Shown: positions 5,856-5,875 of the stretch, one piece after another | Position numbering within the stretch: the stretch's first letter is position 1 | Layout of the letters: the number at the start of each line of letters is the position of its first letter | NCBI GenBank assembly: GCA_900554725.1 | Contig: USII01000073.1 | Location: 1-5,875 of the forward strand | Direction of reading: 5' to 3' | Source: an uncultured Eubacteriales bacterium | Lineage (GTDB): Bacteria > Bacillota > Clostridia > Christensenellales > Christensenellaceae | Length of the DNA stretch: 5,875 nt | Made by a program: the position numbers and the translations under genes | Notes under the pieces: generated by a model | What the model was told of the DNA's origin: nothing | The model's input: the letters and a program-made list of their open reading frames with translations, nothing else | The model's database searches: none

Positions 5856-5875
5856 CTGTCTCTTATACACATCTC
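5856..5875 (+). other. Nextera/Tn5 mosaic-end sequencing adapter (artefact)
   Basis: Bases 5856-5874 read CTGTCTCTTATACACATCT, the exact 19-bp Tn5 mosaic-end complement used in Nextera libraries. The following C at 5875 agrees with the i7-side adapter continuation and not with the i5-side one. It lies at the extreme end of the window and interrupts rnr. Read on the minus strand it yields the tell-tale peptide start MYKRQ. It is not genomic and any protein sequence reading through it is wrong after Leu479 or earlier. Confidence 0.97.

Noticed and set aside
5652..5870. A minus-strand open frame beginning MYKRQ.
   Set aside because: Its first codons are the reverse complement of the Tn5 mosaic-end adapter, and the rest is antisense to rnr.

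Overview
The window is a plus-strand-only segment of a spore-forming Firmicute (Clostridia-type) chromosome with intermediate GC content. SpoIVB, Spo0A, a SpoIIM-like membrane protein and a DacF/DacB-type penicillin-binding-protein homologue lie in a row, followed by the housekeeping genes secG and rnr. The genus cannot be read from the sequence. The right end is not genomic: the last 20 bases are a Nextera/Tn5 mosaic-end adapter, so the window ends at an untrimmed contig end.

Layout. 3-1220: spoIVB, lacking its N-terminal membrane anchor because the window starts inside the gene. 1221-1330: intergenic, with a sigma-A-type promoter and a strong ribosome binding site for spo0A. 1331-2116: spo0A (GTG start), closed by a strong intrinsic terminator at 2124-2165. 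2164-2769: a multi-pass membrane protein, probably a divergent SpoIIM, whose apparent TTG start lies in the T-tract of that terminator. 2809-3978: a secreted PBP5-family protein, separated from the preceding gene by 39 bases and probably co-transcribed. 3979-4095: a weak terminator, a 14-bp palindrome and an extended -10 promoter. 4096-4332: secG, with a strong terminator at 4340-4371. 4419-5855: the first roughly 479 codons of rnr (RNase R), cut off by the adapter.

Function. In endospore formers Spo0A commits the cell to sporulation. SpoIIM acts with SpoIID and SpoIIP in peptidoglycan remodelling during engulfment. SpoIVB is the forespore-secreted protease that triggers pro-sigma-K processing. 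PBP5-type carboxypeptidases trim spore or cell-wall peptides. SecG and RNase R belong to the general secretion and RNA-decay machinery, and secG close to rnr is a familiar Firmicute arrangement.

Two of the sporulation-linked proteins look biochemically abnormal. The PBP5-family protein has lost the signature residue in all three catalytic motifs (SxxK to GLTK, SxN to NAN, KTG to STG) while keeping an intact frame, signal peptide and C-terminal domain, so it is a probable pseudoenzyme. Spo0A keeps its phospho-acceptor Asp, but the paired acidic residues that normally bind Mg2+ are Ser-Gly, so its phosphorylation may be altered or dispensable. These are the best candidates for new biology here.
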